A stretch of 64,000 nucleotides of DNA from Thermodesulfomicrobium sp. WS. Lineage in GTDB: Bacteria; Desulfobacterota; Desulfovibrionia; Desulfovibrionales; Desulfomicrobiaceae. Location of the stretch: contig NZ_AP027130.1 of the NCBI RefSeq assembly GCF_027925145.1, forward strand, positions 806,001 to 870,000, read 5' to 3'. Below the pieces are notes generated by a model that searched no databases, was not told the origin of the DNA, and was given only the letters and a program-made list of their open reading frames with translations. Shown here piece after piece: positions 62,984 to 64,000 of this stretch (positions are counted from its first letter, which is position 1; every line of letters begins with the position of its first letter). Made by a program: the position numbers and the translations under genes.

Positions 62984-64000
62984 GAGCATGGCAAAGCCCA
63001 CGGCCAGCACGCCGTTCCAGGCCGCGTGCTGCCACGCCCAGCCCATGACCGTGATGCCGCAGCTTCCTCCCAGGTAATACCAGAGGATGTACAAGGAATT
63101 GGCCCGGCCGCGGCTTTCGGTGAGGCTGCGGTTCATGGCCCCTACCGCCGCGGTGTGCACGGCGAAAAAGCCGGCGCACAGCAGGCAGAGTCCCAAAACC
63201 ACTGCCGCCATCCATGGGGCGCGGGAGATGCCAAGGCCAAGGCCCATGAGCCCGAGGCCAAGGAGCATGGTGAAGCCATTGCCGCGGCGGTTACTGATGC
63301 GCCCCGAGGCCGGGGCCACCACCACGCCGATGAGGTAGGTGAAATAGACGGTGGTGATGGTGTTGGTGGATGCGGAAAACGGCGGGGCCGCCAGGTAGTA
63401 GGGGAGGTAGTTGAAGGTGGCGCCGTAGATGAAAAGGGAGCCGAAGCCTACGAGAAAGAGCGGCAGGAGCCGGGCGGAGGTCGCAAGCTCGCGGTATCCG
63501 GGCCCGGAAGCCGTGTGGGCCTTCGTGCGGTTTTCCGGCGGCAAAACCATGAGGGCCGCGGCGGTGGTCACGAAGACGAGCAGTGCGGACGTTACGAAGG
63601 CATAGCGCCAATGCAGGGGCGGATGGATCCAGCCGCCCAGAAGACGGCCGCCCAAGCCCCCGGCCACCGTGGCGGCCACGTAGGCGCCCATGACGGTATT
63701 GAGGCGCTCCACCGGAAGCGTCCGGGCGAGATAGGCGGCAAGGCAGGTGGTGAGGGCCGGGATGAACAGTCCTTGGAGAAAGCGCAGGGCAAGAAAGAGC
63801 GGCATGGAATGCACCGCGGCGCAGGCAAGACCGGACCCGGCGACGAAGACGCACCCCAAGGTGATGAGCGGCTTGATGGGCAGGGAGTCGGCCAGGCGGC
63901 CGAAGACCAGAGTGGACAGCGCCACCCCCAGGATGACCATGGAGACGCTTTGGGATGCCTGGGTGAGGGAAACGCCGAACTCCGCCTGCAGGATGGGGAG
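62924..64000 (-). CDS. MFS transporter, 5' end outside window
   Basis: At least 358 residues of a 12-helix permease. VFGRLADSLPIKPLITLGCVFVA carries the loop 2-3 MFS motif; LRFLQGLFIPALTTCLAAYLA and SGRISNRRGN are in the expected places. It resembles YnfM-type inner-membrane exporters. An ATG at 63940 is in frame, but coding character continues to the edge (FGVSLTQASQSVS), so the true start lies beyond 64000. The same gene end is found as a remnant at 47515-47720. Confidence 0.85.
   Translation of the reverse strand, partial: LPILQAEFGVSLTQASQSVSMVILGVALSTLVFGRLADSLPIKPLITLGCVFVAGSGLACAAVHSMPLFLALRFLQGLFIPALTTCLAAYLARTLPVERLNTVMGAYVAATVAGGLGGRLLGGWIHPPLHWRYAFVTSALLVFVTTAAALMVLPPENRTKAHTASGPGYRELATSARLLPLFLVGFGSLFIYGATFNYLPYYLAAPPFSASTNTITTVYFTYLIGVVVAPASGRISNRRGNGFTMLLGLGLMGLGLGISRAPWMAAVVLGLCLLCAGFFAVHTAAVGAMNRSLTESRGRANSLYILWYYLGGSCGITVMGWAWQHAAWNGVLAVGFAMLLALAAAALWEKRLEHTGRR

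Overview
The window is a dense, high-GC stretch of bacterial chromosome that looks like a sulfate-reducing deltaproteobacterium of the Desulfovibrionales. The clues are a nif operon with two GlnB-type genes (nifI1, nifI2) between nifH and nifD, futalosine-pathway menaquinone synthesis (mqnA), carboxynorspermidine-type polyamine genes, and short gene sets coupled by ATGA overlaps. The assignment is inference from gene content, not from a marker gene. No rRNA, tRNA, CRISPR array, integrase or transposase was recognised.

Layout. 1-6338 (minus): a branched-chain amino acid ABC operon (livK-H-M-G-F) followed by a shikimate-kinase-like P-loop kinase, a YkgJ-type Cys-cluster protein and a lipoprotein cut by the window edge. 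6563-8433 (plus): gmhA, an FmdB zinc ribbon, hemC and a terminator. 8462-14864 (minus): a tetR-controlled RND efflux operon with two operator-like dyads. 14962-20201 (minus): a metallo-beta-lactamase-fold hydrolase, then an SDR39U1 epimerase, pfkA, an anchored unknown and cobT. 20285-25635 (minus): iscS/nifS-type desulfurase with a truncated NifU-type scaffold, then nitroreductase, Nudix, glnS and leucyl-transferase genes. 25711-31827 (plus): small membrane and unknown proteins, an M48 protease, a sigma-54 response regulator, an MFS transporter and a zinc-ribbon membrane protein. 31805-32362 (minus): mntP. 32505-38949 (plus): speA, carboxynorspermidine synthase, nspC, a DJ-1/PfpI protein, an aminotransferase and a ferredoxin. 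38891-47436 (minus): mqnA, adk, an NIT-domain chemoreceptor, an AT-rich class III cyclase, a DUF2905 protein and a second chemoreceptor, with two poorly coding gaps between them.

47575-62803 is a compact nitrogen-fixation island: nifV (minus), then nifH-nifI1-nifI2-nifD-nifK-[2Fe-2S] ferredoxin-GNAT-nifE-nifN-nifB-modA-modB-modC (plus), and nifA (minus) converging on modC. It carries the nitrogenase structural genes, the FeMo-cofactor assembly line, homocitrate and molybdate supply, post-translational control (NifI1/2) and its activator. A sigma-54 promoter with an IHF-like site lies in front of nifH.

The most interesting structure is at the island edges. A direct repeat of about 180 bp (47395-47574 and 62804-62983) carries the 3' end of an MFS gene, the intergenic spacer and the 5' end of a chemoreceptor gene. 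On the left the chemoreceptor is intact and the MFS gene is a remnant. On the right the MFS gene is intact and only the first codons of the chemoreceptor remain. The simplest reading is that an MFS-chemoreceptor gene pair was split by integration of the nif block through homologous recombination or duplication, leaving hybrid junctions that later decayed.
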